A DNA stretch of 64,000 nucleotides, from positions 186,001 to 250,000 of the forward strand of contig CP150569.1 of assembly GCA_049487715.1 (NCBI GenBank), in the 5' to 3' direction. Positions 51,071 to 59,900 of the stretch are shown piece after piece. Numbering within the stretch: the stretch's first letter is position 1; the number at the start of each line of letters is the position of its first letter. Position numbers and translations under genes: made by a program. The notes below the pieces were generated by a model that worked only from the letters and a program-made list of their open reading frames with translations, did no database searches and was not told the origin of the DNA. This DNA is from Pycnococcus provasolii (lineage: Eukaryota; Chlorophyta; Pseudoscourfieldiophyceae; Pseudoscourfieldiales).

Positions 51071-51480
51071 GTACGAGATCGGGTCGCCACCGCAGAAGCT
51101 GCAGCTCGTCACGCACGGCTTCTCGGAAAAGGACGTGTCGCAGCACATTCGCAGCATCGATGCGGAGACGGCGCTGTGCTTTTCGCCCGCGGAAAGAGAT
51201 GATTCACGGCGAAATCACGGGCAAGTTTGGATTTGAGAGTCTGAAACATTTCACGGAGGAGCTTAAGCTGCGTTTCACATCTCCAACGCTGCAGTTGGAT
51301 TGCTCCGACATCTCGCTCGTGATGTGCGCTCGAGTGTTTTTGTGCTTGTGACACCTTCGTGCGTCCTGATTGGTGGACCGGCAGGTGGAACGTCGTGGAG
51401 TAGACCGAGGCGGTGTGTGGGCGAGCGTCACGCCGCCGTAAGTACTAACTCTACCTGTGTTGCTAAATTAAATTTTGATA
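50793..51480 (+). pseudogene. debris of an NLR/STAND-like gene: MGC start, effector-like part, P-loop remnant
   Basis: It starts MGCAASTAAQQ, a possible acylation site. Later frames give SLAWLAQFVKARAGTTHSWQ then VYKEFMAEEDVV, then RRMWCLYEIGSPPQKLQLVT and HGFSEKDVSQHIRSIDAE, then KEMIHGEITGKFGFESLKHF, and CVLIGGPAGGTSWS. WCLYEI resembles the W-C-L-x-E motif of TIR-like effector domains, and GGPAGGTS looks like a P-loop that has lost its Lys. The pieces are in different frames, and AEEDVV and MWCLYE share the same bases, which points to a deletion join. The family assignment is inference from order and motifs. Confidence 0.5.
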
Positions 51481-51527
51481 GTCACATTCAATATTACAGA
51501 TTTACCTAATCAACGCATCCCAAACAG

Positions 51528-51845
51528 TGTTTTTGTCTATGCACCATTCGCGCTCATCGTCGCGTCCCAGGCGCGAACCGTCTTGTCCCGACTCGCGGAG
51601 ACGATGATGTGGTGAGATCCGCGTCATATTCCGCGGATGGTACGCGCATCGTCTCCGCGAGCGAGGACTCGACCGTCCGCGCCTGGGACGCGACGACCGG
51701 CGCGTGTATATCTGTGCTTGAAGGTCATTCTGGTGCAGTGAATTCCGTATCGTATTCCGCGGATGGTACGCGAGAATGACCTTGCCGGTCGTCGCGTCCC
51801 AGGCGCGAACCGTCTTGTCCACTCGCGGAGACGATGTTGTTCAAT
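51528..51845. pseudogene. WD40 blade fragments in alternating orientation
   Basis: Minus-strand reading of 51541-51605 gives a blade end (IVSASRDKTVRAWDATM). Plus-strand reading of 51606-51777 gives SYSADGTRIVSASEDSTVRA, WDATTGACISVLEGHSGAVN and the beginning of another blade. Minus-strand reading of 51776-51840 again gives GQDGSRLGRDDRQG/TVRAWDATTGK-type sequence. Three neighbouring pieces thus point in turn minus, plus, minus. They are of the near-identical blade type found in NACHT-WD or STAND proteins. Confidence 0.7.
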
Positions 51846-52119
51846 ATCGTAGCATCAACATCAACACGAACAGGTATGCAAAGGCTCGGCGTACAAGACC
51901 ACAACACCCTCTGTCCTTGACTCTGATACCATGCACTTGTACACGGCAGATTCGCCGCAATCACTCCAACCTGCGAATACGTCCCAACTCCCCACCGAAG
52001 CACGCGAACAAAGGCATGCAGCGATTCCACGGACGCCACCACGCCAGTAGCATGATCTGCCAACTTCTCCTTCGCATCCAAATTTTTCGAGGCGCAGCAA
52101 TTACGAGCACGCCACTTCG

Positions 52120-52805
52120 AGGCACTACATCCTCCTCAGCCATGAACTCCTTGTAAACCTCCCAGCTGTGCGTCGTTCCGGCGTGCGCCTTAACAAACTG
52201 TGCAAGCCATGCGAGCGACACGGCCTACGGGCGACTCGGACGCGTGTTCGGCCTGAATCTTCACACCATCGACGTCTTGCCTCGTTGGCTTGACTGTCAG
52301 CACCGTCGTCAGCCAGAATTCTTCCTTGCGCGCCGTTGGTGTTGACGTTGACTCCGCGCCGTACTTGCTGCGCCGCCGTCGACGCCGCACACCCCATGGC
52401 CGGTCCCGTATGTCACTTGTGAGCGCTGGTTGTGAAGGCGGAGTCGCAGAGGTGGTCGTTCGGGACGAAGTAGAAGTACCTGTCTTGCATCGGATTAGGG
52501 TTAGGGTTAGGGTGCACCTTGAGGCAAAAAAAAATTCTTCGCGGAATGTTGGCAAACTGTTGTGGTTGGATTCGGTTAGATCTGGTTTGTTGTCATCGTT
52601 GTCGTTGTCATCGACGGAGAGATTGAAAACTTACGATGTATGCTGCCACTACTGTGAAATTTAAGGTTCGAGATTAGACCTGTGTCGCAGCGGTCGTTCC
52701 AAGGTTATGCTGATTGGAGACGTACTACCATAGAGACTTTTGTCTATAAAACATGATGTTGTGTAGCTGAAAAATGTCTCCAGGCGGAATCGAACCGCCG
52801 TCTCA
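52120..52805 (-). repeat. right arm of the large imperfect inverted repeat, with TTAGGG units
   Basis: Minus-strand copy of the MGCAAST...MAEEDVV region. It differs from the left arm by a block at 52493-52513 with three TTAGGG units (in place of TTTTGCATGAGGACCC-type sequence) and by a 12-bp insertion near 52446-52460. The inner continuation reads DAKEKLADHATGVVASVESL, then HAFVRVLRWGVG, on the minus strand, so this copy keeps more of the following gene sequence. Confidence 0.85.
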
Positions 52806-53113
52806 TCCTGATTCAGGATTTGATGAGAATGATTGGTTTTTTACAGTGTATATTTTCTGTGATGCATGTAAGTATTGATGTTTGCTGAGTGAGGTCTTTG
52901 CCCCCCCCCCTCCCTTTGTTCTTCTCATTCTTCGCGGGGTATGGCGCCTCCGCCTCTTTCTGCGCCGCTTTCCCTTTTTTGGTTCGCGATGATGCCGTAA
53001 GCTGCTGCTGTGTTCACTGCTCGTGTCCACTGCTCGTGTCCGTTCTTCTCTTCTTGTCTGCCTTTGGTTCCTCCTCTTCTTCTGCTCTCCACCAACAGCG
53101 CTAGATAGAAGAG
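52557..53113. other. intergenic (outer arm remnant and TBP promoter)
   Basis: 52557-52805 is the diverged outer arm of the inverted repeat, with the T-arm-like GGCGGTTCGATTCCGCC on the minus strand at 52765-52781. A run of C at 52902-52911 and pyrimidine-rich DNA precede the TBP start. No gene seen. Confidence 0.5.
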
Positions 53114-53701
53114 ATGTCATCAGCCGCCCCTGACCTCTCCCTGCACCCGTCCGGGATCGTTCCGAACATTGACAACGTCGTCGCGCAGTTTTCTCTGGGA
53201 TGCGAGGTGGATCTGAAGCAGGTCACGCTGCACGCGAAGAACTGCGAGTACAACCCGAAGAGATATCCGGCGGTGGTTTCGCGCATCCGAGAGCCGCACT
53301 CCACCGCGTGCATCTTTGCGAGCGGGAAGGTGAACGTCACGGGCACGAAGAGCGAGGCGGATGCGAAGCGCGCGGCGACGAAGTTTGCCAAAAACGTGAA
53401 AAAGGCTGACTACGCCGCGTCGGTGAACGACTTTCGCGTCATCAACATCAACGGTACGGCGGACATGGGCTACCAGCTCAACTTGGCGAGCTTGGCGTAC
53501 AAGCACGGTCGGCACGTCAGCTACGACACGGAAATCAGCCCGAATGCGTTGTACCGCATGCTGAATCCGAAGGTGACTCTGTTGATTTACCAGAGCGGCA
53601 AGGTTCGTTTGTTGGGTGCTCGTAAGTGCGAGCAGATTTACAAAGCTTTTGAGAACATCTACCCGATTCTGTGCGAGTTCCGCAAGCCGGGAGCTGCCTG
53701 A
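53114..53701 (+). CDS. TBP: TATA-box-binding protein (195 aa)
   Basis: General transcription factor of the TFIID, TFIIIB and SL1-type complexes; a saddle of two repeats that bends TATA DNA. ATG at 53114. The N-terminal extension is only about 12 residues (MSSAAPDLSLHPSGIVPNID). Repeat 1: VVAQFSLGCEVDLKQVTLHA, EYNPKRYPAVVSRIREP, ACIFASGKVNVTGTKSEADA. Repeat 2: DMGYQLNLASLAYKHGRHVS, YRMLNPKVTLLIYQSGKVRL, KAFENIYPILCEFRK. The order, spacing and ends match the family. Some residues are unusual, for example FSLGCEVD for the more common VNLGCKLD and CEYNPKRY for AEYNPKRF, so this copy is more diverged than usual for TBP. Confidence 0.93.
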   Translation: MSSAAPDLSLHPSGIVPNIDNVVAQFSLGCEVDLKQVTLHAKNCEYNPKRYPAVVSRIREPHSTACIFASGKVNVTGTKSEADAKRAATKFAKNVKKADYAASVNDFRVININGTADMGYQLNLASLAYKHGRHVSYDTEISPNALYRMLNPKVTLLIYQSGKVRLLGARKCEQIYKAFENIYPILCEFRKPGAA

Positions 53702-54121
53702 AGTTAGCACACCTTTACAGGCATCTGAAATCTTCGGAGCGTATCATATAGGACCACGACGCCACCACCACCACCACCACTACGACATGACGACGACATG
53801 ACGACGACGACGGGACGCCACGCATGCTTCTCTTCTATTGACATCCACTATTGCTACAACAACACCACCAACACCAACAACAAAGTATTTACAAGAGTCT
53901 TCTAACTACAGTATACAATACGAGAGGAAAGAAGTACCGTACGACTACAAAATCTGTAAAAAAAAACAACGACATACAACAAACATACAACATACAACAA
54001 CAGCAACAACAACACACACCATACAGCCATATGATTCAACCTCGGAATAGGATAAGAGGCGCCTTTTACATTTTCATTTTGTGTGTGTGTGTGTGTTTTT
54101 GTATGTTTTTACTCGTGTCAG
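53702..54121. other. convergent intergenic region (420 bp), A/C-rich, no gene
   Basis: It holds CAC and ACGACG repeats at 53763-53812, CAACA-rich stretches, and a GT run at 54081-54096. No gene seen. Confidence 0.5.
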
Positions 54122-55099
54122 TTACAACTCTTGCGTTTTGAATGGACCAGCAACGCCGTTGGGAGGCGCCTGGCCGTCGTCGTTGCGTCCCCAGCACGTG
54201 ACGCCGCCGTCGCGTCGTAGCGCGAGCGAGTGAGTGGCACCCGCAGCGATTGCGACGAAGTCGCCGTCGACGCCGCCGGGAGGTGCCTGGCCGTCGTCGT
54301 TGTATCCCCAGCACGTGACGCCGCCGTCGCGTCGTAGCGCCAGCGAGTGATTGCCCCCCGCTGCGATGGCGACGAAGTCACCGTCGACGCCGGCGGGAGG
54401 CGCCTCGCCGTTGATGTTGTCTCCCCAGCACGCGATCCTGCCGTCGCGTCGAAGTGCCAGCGAGTGAGTGGCACCCGCGGCGACCGCGACGAAGTCTCCC
54501 CCGACGCCGGCGGGAGGTGCCTGGTCGAAGCTGTTGTCTCCCAAGCACGCGATCCTGCCGTTGCGTCGCAGCGCCAGCGAGTGGTATTGTCCCGCGGCGA
54601 TCGCGACGAAGTCGCCGTCGACGCCACCGGGAGGCGCCTGGTCGCGGTTGTTGCGTCCCCAGCACGCGATGTCGCCGTCGCGTCGAAGCGCAATTGAATG
54701 GAAGCGCCCCGCGGCGATCGCGACGAAGTCGCCGTCGACGCCGCCGGGAGGCGCCTGGCCCTCGGCGTTGTATCCCCAGCACGTGACGCCGCCGTCGCGT
54801 CGTAGCGCGAGCGAGTGGTATTGTCCCGCTGCGATGGCGACAAAGTCGCCGTCGACGCCGTCAGGAGGCGCCTGGCCGTAGCCGTTGTGTCCCCAGCACG
54901 CGATTCCGCCGTCGATTCGCAATGCCAACGAGTAAAAAGTACCAGCGATAAGCACTCTCGACGAGAATCGCGCGACGTTCACTCGCTCTCGCTCCTTTGC
55001 GAGGCGTCGTTCGCGCTGCCAGGGAAAAAATCCTAGGCGCATCGCATCGTACGCCAACTCTCCTTGGAGGCGTGGCGCTGGCGCTGGCGCCGCTGACAT
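54122..55099 (-). CDS. RCC1-type beta-propeller protein, copy 2 (325 aa)
   Basis: ATG at 55099 (MSAAPAPAPRLQGELAYDAM, then RLGFFPWQRERRLAKERERV). Seven blades follow, each near GDFVAIAAGQYHSLALRRDG then GVTCWGYNAEGQAPPGGVD; one blade has CLGDN instead of CWGDN. The protein ends GQAPPNGVAGPFKTQEL. The first 30 residues recur at 50246 and the last 20 at 42422, so this gene or a close relative has seeded fragments elsewhere. The fold is the same as copy 1, but blade sequences differ enough to be an older duplicate. A hAT-like element is inserted 16 bases upstream of its ATG and may have changed its promoter. Confidence 0.85.
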   Translation of the reverse strand: MSAAPAPAPRLQGELAYDAMRLGFFPWQRERRLAKERERVNVARFSSRVLIAGTFYSLALRIDGGIACWGHNGYGQAPPDGVDGDFVAIAAGQYHSLALRRDGGVTCWGYNAEGQAPPGGVDGDFVAIAAGRFHSIALRRDGDIACWGRNNRDQAPPGGVDGDFVAIAAGQYHSLALRRNGRIACLGDNSFDQAPPAGVGGDFVAVAAGATHSLALRRDGRIACWGDNINGEAPPAGVDGDFVAIAAGGNHSLALRRDGGVTCWGYNDDGQAPPGGVDGDFVAIAAGATHSLALRRDGGVTCWGRNDDGQAPPNGVAGPFKTQEL

Positions 55100-55115
55100 G
55101 GGGCAGAGAATGGAC

Positions 55116-55773
55116 TATACTTGGCAGCCGATCCATAGCGATATAATATATTTTCATATAGCAAACTATATAGCCCTATATATTTTATGACGTCACGCCC
55201 ATAGCGCTATATTGCCTGAGAGGCCCTAACCCCGACTTTTTTTGGTCGGGGGAAATGGTCGGGGATGAGCTGAGGCTGCGGAGGCTGATAAGGATCCTGC
55301 ACGAGCTCGTCGAAGAAGGCCGAGTGCCAACATCGTTCTGGGCGCATTTGCGGAACGCGCTGAAGGACGACGCGCATAAGCCTGGCCACGAAACGCGCCT
55401 GACGCATGTTAGGGCTGCATACGCGTTTTCGAGCCTCGTCGTCGTGACGAACACGACGGAGCGTTACGGGAAAGGGTACGGCCACGTCGTCTGGAAACTG
55501 CGCCACAAGCTCACCGAAGAGCACACGAGGAAGCTGGTCTACATCTTCAATAATGCTGCGCGATGCGCCGAAGCTCGAGAAGAGAAAGAACAGAAAGACG
55601 CGGGCGAGAGGAAGAAGAAGAAGCTGAGGACTGATAGCGCTAGCGCAATTGCAGCGACCGATCCAGGAGAGGATGCGGAAAGTGACGATGAATATGATTT
55701 CCTGGAAGCGTTGCACGACGACGACGAGGAGGACGACGGCGCTGGCGACGACGACAGCACGCATGGAGGAGAT

Positions 55774-55818
<45 letters not shown>

Positions 55819-56346
55819 GAGAACGACTTGCCCTACGAGGTACCAGAAGGATGGAAAGAGCTCGACATACCGCCGGAGGGTCTGACGAAGGCTTGCGTGG
55901 GCAAGTTCGTGCTGTACAAGTGGAACGACTGGGGGTGGGCGCTTGGGAAGATCGTGAAGTACAACGCGCCGAGCTCCAGGCTGGGCAAGAAGTACAACTT
56001 TCAGGTTTCGTACGCGACGGACGCGGATGTCGGATCGCGCGCGCAAAATCTGGAGGCGGAACGACACGGCATAACGACGGAGGACGCGCCAGCAGGTTCG
56101 TGGCAACTTGTGGGATGCGTGCAGGCTGCGACGTAAGGTGTTCATGGGTGTGGGAACCTGTGGGAACCGGAGGGAAACGTTTAAGGAGTAACAAGTTGAA
56201 TTTAGTGACGAATTAAGTCGACTGTCCAATTCGGGGTTTGCGAAAACACGAACCCAAGGTTTTATATTGGCGAATATATGATATCAAAATATATAGCCGT
56301 ATATATTTTATGGTTTGACGCCCATAGCGCTATATTGCCAAGTATA
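55116..56346 (+). mobile_element. hAT-like DNA transposon (1.23 kb) with 8-bp target duplication
   Basis: Terminal inverted repeats TATACTTGGCA ... TGCCAAGTATA. Both ends also carry copies of a subterminal motif TAGCG(C/A)TATA. An 8-bp duplication GAATGGAC flanks it (55108-55115 and 56347-56354), the length made by hAT transposases. An unoccupied paralogous site TTGTCCATTCTC occurs near 48935. A direct repeat of about 50 bp (TATATAGCC-TATATATTTTATG ... GCGCTATATTGCC) lies near each end (55171-55215 and 56291-56338). It encodes one ORF. Confidence 0.8.
55255..56136 (+). CDS. hAT-element ORF: transposase C-terminal-like part plus acidic tail (293 aa)
   Basis: ATG at 55255 (MVGDELRLRRLIRILHELVE). 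Residues about 75-105 read YGHVVWKLRHKLTEEHTRKL then VYIFNNAAR, which matches the end of the hAT dimerisation domain (R-N-R-L-x-x-E-x-x-x-K-L-V-Y-I-x-x-N). The preceding part probably corresponds to the region before it, without the RNase H-like catalytic core. After residue 125 comes a basic stretch, then a long Asp/Glu run, then a C-terminal block LYKWNDWGWALGKIVKYNAP that looks folded, somewhat like a Tudor-type barrel. It is probably a deletion derivative that still makes protein; whether it mobilises or represses its relatives is unknown. Confidence 0.65.
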
Positions 56347-56354
56347 GAATGGAC

Positions 56355-56829
56355 AAGCCGAAAATGGTGGCACCTCTAGAAGGCTAGAGGCGCCGAACCC
56401 CTAACCCTCTAACCCTAACCCTAACCCTCTAACCCTAACCCTAACCCTCCTCCCAGGTACGGTTCATTTTTCTTCTTCTTATCCGCTTTTGACAATTGAG
56501 TTTTTTCGTCATTTTCCTGTCGTCGTTGCCGCCGTCGGACATTTCACATTTCACCTGTACCTGTGAAAGAAACACTCGCTCGCCGCCACTACCTTAGTCT
56601 ATCGTAGTGCACTGAACTCTATAGCTCTAGAGTCCACTCGTCTCACTTGTCAGTTACTCTCAGAGGCTCATTCTGTGCTCATTCTGTGCTCATTCTGTGC
56701 TCAGGAGGATTCATCAAGCACTCTAGAGGCTTCTCAGGATTCGTTATTCATCAAGCAAGCACTCTAAGAGGCTCCATCCAGTACTGAGCTATACTGCTTA
56801 ATTTCTTTCTTGAAAGCAAGCAAGAAACT
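56355..56829. other. intergenic (475 bp) with CCCTAA units, promoter of the YbeY-HAD gene
   Basis: Seven CCCTAA and CTCTAACCCTAA units at 56398-56451. CTATCGTAG at 56599-56607 and a triplicate CTCATTCTGTG at 56668-56701 follow. No gene seen. Confidence 0.5.
56398..56451 (-). repeat. interstitial CCCTAA / CCCTCTAA array
   Basis: Irregular CCCTAA units alternating with CCCTCTAA, 380 bases before the YbeY-HAD ATG. Confidence 0.85.
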
Positions 56830-59040
56830 ATGCCTCCTCCTTCGTTGATTCCCATGTCTTCGTCTAGTCTACACCTGGGATACTACACCTGCAGCATGCG
56901 TCCTCCACCTCCTCCTCGTCGTCTCGGCATCGTACGCTCCACCTCATCAACTCCGTTTCGTAGTACGTGCATCATACGCTCCTCATCAACATCTTCATCA
57001 TCCTCTCCCAGGCTCATCAACAGCTTTCAGGGCTTTCATTTCAGCCCTTTCATGTCTTCCCCATCATCACCTTTCTTCTCGTTTTCCTCCTCATCCCCAT
57101 CATCATCACGTCATCATCACACATTCTCTAGAAGGTTCTCCACCACCACCACATCCTCCTCCTCCTCCTCCTCCTCCTCCTCCTTCGCATCCATCGTCCT
57201 CGACGAAAGCCTCGACCCAAGCTCCTCTTCAACCTCAACCTCCGCTCAAGATGTCCCATCTCTCGCACAAGATATCATGCCTGCGCTGGAGTCACGCACA
57301 CAGCAAATAATAGACGCGGCACTCGCGCACGCCCGCGCCTCGGACGACGAGTTTTTTCGCTACGCCGCCGCGACGCCGCCTCTCGACGAACCGGTTGAAG
57401 TATCAATCATGCTGTGCTCGGACGCGCGCATGAAAGCTTTAAATGCCGAGTGGCGTGGACAAGACAAAACGACGGACGTACTCGCGTTCCCCGTTGGTGT
57501 GCCCGGAGACGACCTCGACTTGCCCGTCATGCCGTACGATAATGACGTCAGTGATACATACCTGATGGAGGACGAAGACGAAGACGAAGACTACTCAGAC
57601 GAAGAAGAAGAATCAGTCTCCTCCTCACCAGACTCCAATCTTCTCGGCGACATCGTCATCGCGCTTCCCACAGCCTCAAGGCAAGCCGACGAAGCCCACC
57701 ATTCCCTCGCCACGGAGGTGGAGCTTCTGCTCGTGCACGGCATCTTGCATTTGCTCGGATACGACCACGAGCCACCGCCGGATGTCAATCTGGAAGAAAT
57801 GGACAGAATTTCAGAAATGGACAGAATTTCAGAAATGGACAGCCTCGAATCTGTAGAGTACCTCGAGCGTGCCGCCGCCATGGCCTCGGCTGAGCGTGCC
57901 GTTCTCACCTCGCTTGGGTGGAGTGGCGACGGACTGCTCGACCGCGCGTCAACCAAAGCCACCGAAGCTTCAAGTACAATACGCATCGGCGAGAGCATCA
58001 CGCCATCCACTCGCTCACCCGGCCGCCGCAAGGTGGACGCCCTCTTCCTAGATCTGGATGGCACGACGCTCGACGCAAACAGCCGCCTATCCGAGGAGAA
58101 TGCCGACGCCATCGAGGCGGCCCTCTTGGAGGGCATTCACGTCGTCGTCGCGACGGGAAAGGCGAGGCCCGCCGTGCTGGAGCTGTTTGAGGAAGTGGGA
58201 CTGTCGTCGAGCGACAGCTCCAGCGCAGGTCGAGTCACCGCCGTGGGATACGACCGTCCTGGCATCTTCCTGCAGGGCATCGACGCGTTTGGCGCGAGCG
58301 GTCTCCGCATCACGGAGAACTTGCCCGGCGACCCGTTCCTTGACGTTCGTACCACCACCACGGCCATCGAGGCGGCGATGGCGGTCACGCGCGGCGGATG
58401 GGCAAAGTGGTGGGAATCCGCGTCCAACGGGCGACCCATGCCCGCTGACGTCGCTCGCGCGGTGGAAGAGCTGGAGGAGATTGCGGCAAGCTGCTCGGTT
58501 CCCGGCGTTCCGCTGGTGGGATTCCTCGGCGACACGTGCGTGAGCGTAGGTCCCGAAGCGCACCCTGAGGTTGTGGACCTGCACGAGCGATACCGCGAGC
58601 CACTCAGCAAGCTCTTCGATTCGCCGGAGGAGGCGATCGCCGCCGCGGCGTCGGAAGCCGCGTGGAAGAAGGGCTTGATATTCGCAGAACCAGAGCTCAT
58701 CACGCGCGTTCTACGACCGCTGATGGACGCGGCGCTCGAGGGATCGCCCGCAACGACGATGCAGGCGATCGACACGATGCTAGAGGTGGTCCCTCGAGGC
58801 TTCAACAAGGCGGTGGCAGCGTCAGCCGTGGCTTCGCAGCTTGGCATTCCCGTGGAGCGCATCGGCGCGGTGGGCGACGGTGAGAACGATCGAGAAATGC
58901 TGCTTTGGGCTGGACGCCCGGTTCTTGTCGCTAATGCCGCGCCGACTTTGCGCGATGCGCTCAGTCAGCGAGACGTGCTCAGCGTCTCGGCAAACGACCA
59001 AGGTGGAGTTGCCGAGGCTATCGAACGACTGTGCTTCTAA
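56830..59040 (+). CDS. YbeY endoribonuclease fused to a Cof-type HAD hydrolase, plastid-type (736 aa)
   Basis: ATG at 56830; about 150 residues rich in Ser, Pro and Arg form a probable transit peptide. The YbeY domain spans about residues 155-350: VEVSIMLCSDARMKALNAEW, RGQDKTTDVLAFPVG, then LGDIVIALPTASRQA and the zinc site HGILHLLGYDHE (about residue 303). An acidic insert lies between the motifs. The HAD domain spans about residues 400-736: ALFLDLDGTTLDANSRLSEE (nucleophile DLDGT), VVVATGKARPAVL, RGFNKAVAASAVASQLGIPV and the final GAVGDGENDREMLLWAG. This fusion is known from plants, where YbeY matures plastid rRNA; the HAD substrate is unknown. Near 57797 an 18-bp unit is duplicated in frame (MDRISE twice). 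Confidence 0.93.
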   Translation: MPPPSLIPMSSSSLHLGYYTCSMRPPPPPRRLGIVRSTSSTPFRSTCIIRSSSTSSSSSPRLINSFQGFHFSPFMSSPSSPFFSFSSSSPSSSRHHHTFSRRFSTTTTSSSSSSSSSSFASIVLDESLDPSSSSTSTSAQDVPSLAQDIMPALESRTQQIIDAALAHARASDDEFFRYAAATPPLDEPVEVSIMLCSDARMKALNAEWRGQDKTTDVLAFPVGVPGDDLDLPVMPYDNDVSDTYLMEDEDEDEDYSDEEEESVSSSPDSNLLGDIVIALPTASRQADEAHHSLATEVELLLVHGILHLLGYDHEPPPDVNLEEMDRISEMDRISEMDSLESVEYLERAAAMASAERAVLTSLGWSGDGLLDRASTKATEASSTIRIGESITPSTRSPGRRKVDALFLDLDGTTLDANSRLSEENADAIEAALLEGIHVVVATGKARPAVLELFEEVGLSSSDSSSAGRVTAVGYDRPGIFLQGIDAFGASGLRITENLPGDPFLDVRTTTTAIEAAMAVTRGGWAKWWESASNGRPMPADVARAVEELEEIAASCSVPGVPLVGFLGDTCVSVGPEAHPEVVDLHERYREPLSKLFDSPEEAIAAAASEAAWKKGLIFAEPELITRVLRPLMDAALEGSPATTMQAIDTMLEVVPRGFNKAVAASAVASQLGIPVERIGAVGDGENDREMLLWAGRPVLVANAAPTLRDALSQRDVLSVSANDQGGVAEAIERLCF

Positions 59041-59132
59041 AAAAAAAGGTTGGACGACTGACTGTGCTGCGAGTTACTTAGTTATCAACGATTTTTTTTA
59101 ATTCAATCAACAATTACAATTATTCGTCATAT

Positions 59133-59900
59133 TCACATTCGTCGTCCGAGCCCCACGAGGTACTCCTCACGGCTGTCCTTTCGACTTGTGGATAGGCGTA
59201 CTCGGTGCGCTCGCGTGAAGTTGTCTCTCAGCAGCTGCAAAATCGCCTTCTCCTCCTTCGGGTCGCCCGCGAAGAGCTTGATGGCCACACTACCTCTTGC
59301 TCTCAAACTTCCCACTTGAGCAAGGTGCCGTGCCAACTCGTCGCCTTCTTCTTCTTCTTCGTCGTCGTCGTCGCCAAAGTCATCTCTGCCAGCGTGTTGC
59401 TCTCCGAGAGCCAGCCGCAGCGCAGCACGCACAAGTTCACGACTTCTGTCTGCGTCGACTTCGCGAGCACCGGTCGTGTTTGCCATTGCGTCGCTCAGCA
59501 CGCAGTCGAAGAGCGCGGATGGCTTGGCTGTATTGTTGTTAAGGTTTAATGCGCTCACGCACTTAATGAGCGTGCGCTTGGTTTTCGTCATATCTGAGCA
59601 GACGCTGATGGCGCGCGCGTCGTGTATCCGTTCGAGCGGTGTTTGTGCGAGGTCGACGCCAATCACCACACCTTTTGGGGACATGCGCTCGAGCACAACC
59701 TGCGTCCACGAGCCAGGCGCGCAGCCTAAGTCAAGCACGCGCGGCAAACGAGAAGACGAAGGAAGGAGGGTTTGGAACTTCTCGACGAGCTCGAGCAGTT
59801 TGAATGCGGATCGCGCGAGGTACCCACGTGCGCGAGCGCGGCGCGCAAAGTGGTCCACCAGCGGCGCGGACGTGCCTCTGCTGGCGCGCTGAGGCGCCAT
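59133..59900 (-). CDS. FtsJ/RrmJ-type 2'-O-ribose RNA methyltransferase (255 aa)
   Basis: Uses SAM to methylate the 2'-OH of a ribose, in this family usually of 23S-type rRNA (RrmJ/RlmE, mitochondrial MRM2) or tRNA. ATG at 59900 (MAPQRASRGTSAPLVDHFAR); the frame reads back to a non-ATG codon at 59909. Motifs: ARGYLARSAFKLLEL with catalytic Lys34, SAM motif VLDLGCAPGSWTQVV, CVLSDAMANTTGAREVD with Asp, VAIKLFAGDPKEE with Lys, and SRKDSREEYLVGLG with Glu, so the K-D-K-E tetrad is complete. An acidic insert DDFGDDDDEEEEEGDE is unusual. The short size and lack of a C-terminal extension fit the RrmJ/MRM2 branch rather than nucleolar Spb1. The organelle cannot be decided. Confidence 0.88.
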   Translation of the reverse strand: MAPQRASRGTSAPLVDHFARRARARGYLARSAFKLLELVEKFQTLLPSSSRLPRVLDLGCAPGSWTQVVLERMSPKGVVIGVDLAQTPLERIHDARAISVCSDMTKTKRTLIKCVSALNLNNNTAKPSALFDCVLSDAMANTTGAREVDADRSRELVRAALRLALGEQHAGRDDFGDDDDEEEEEGDELARHLAQVGSLRARGSVAIKLFAGDPKEEKAILQLLRDNFTRAHRVRLSTSRKDSREEYLVGLGRRM

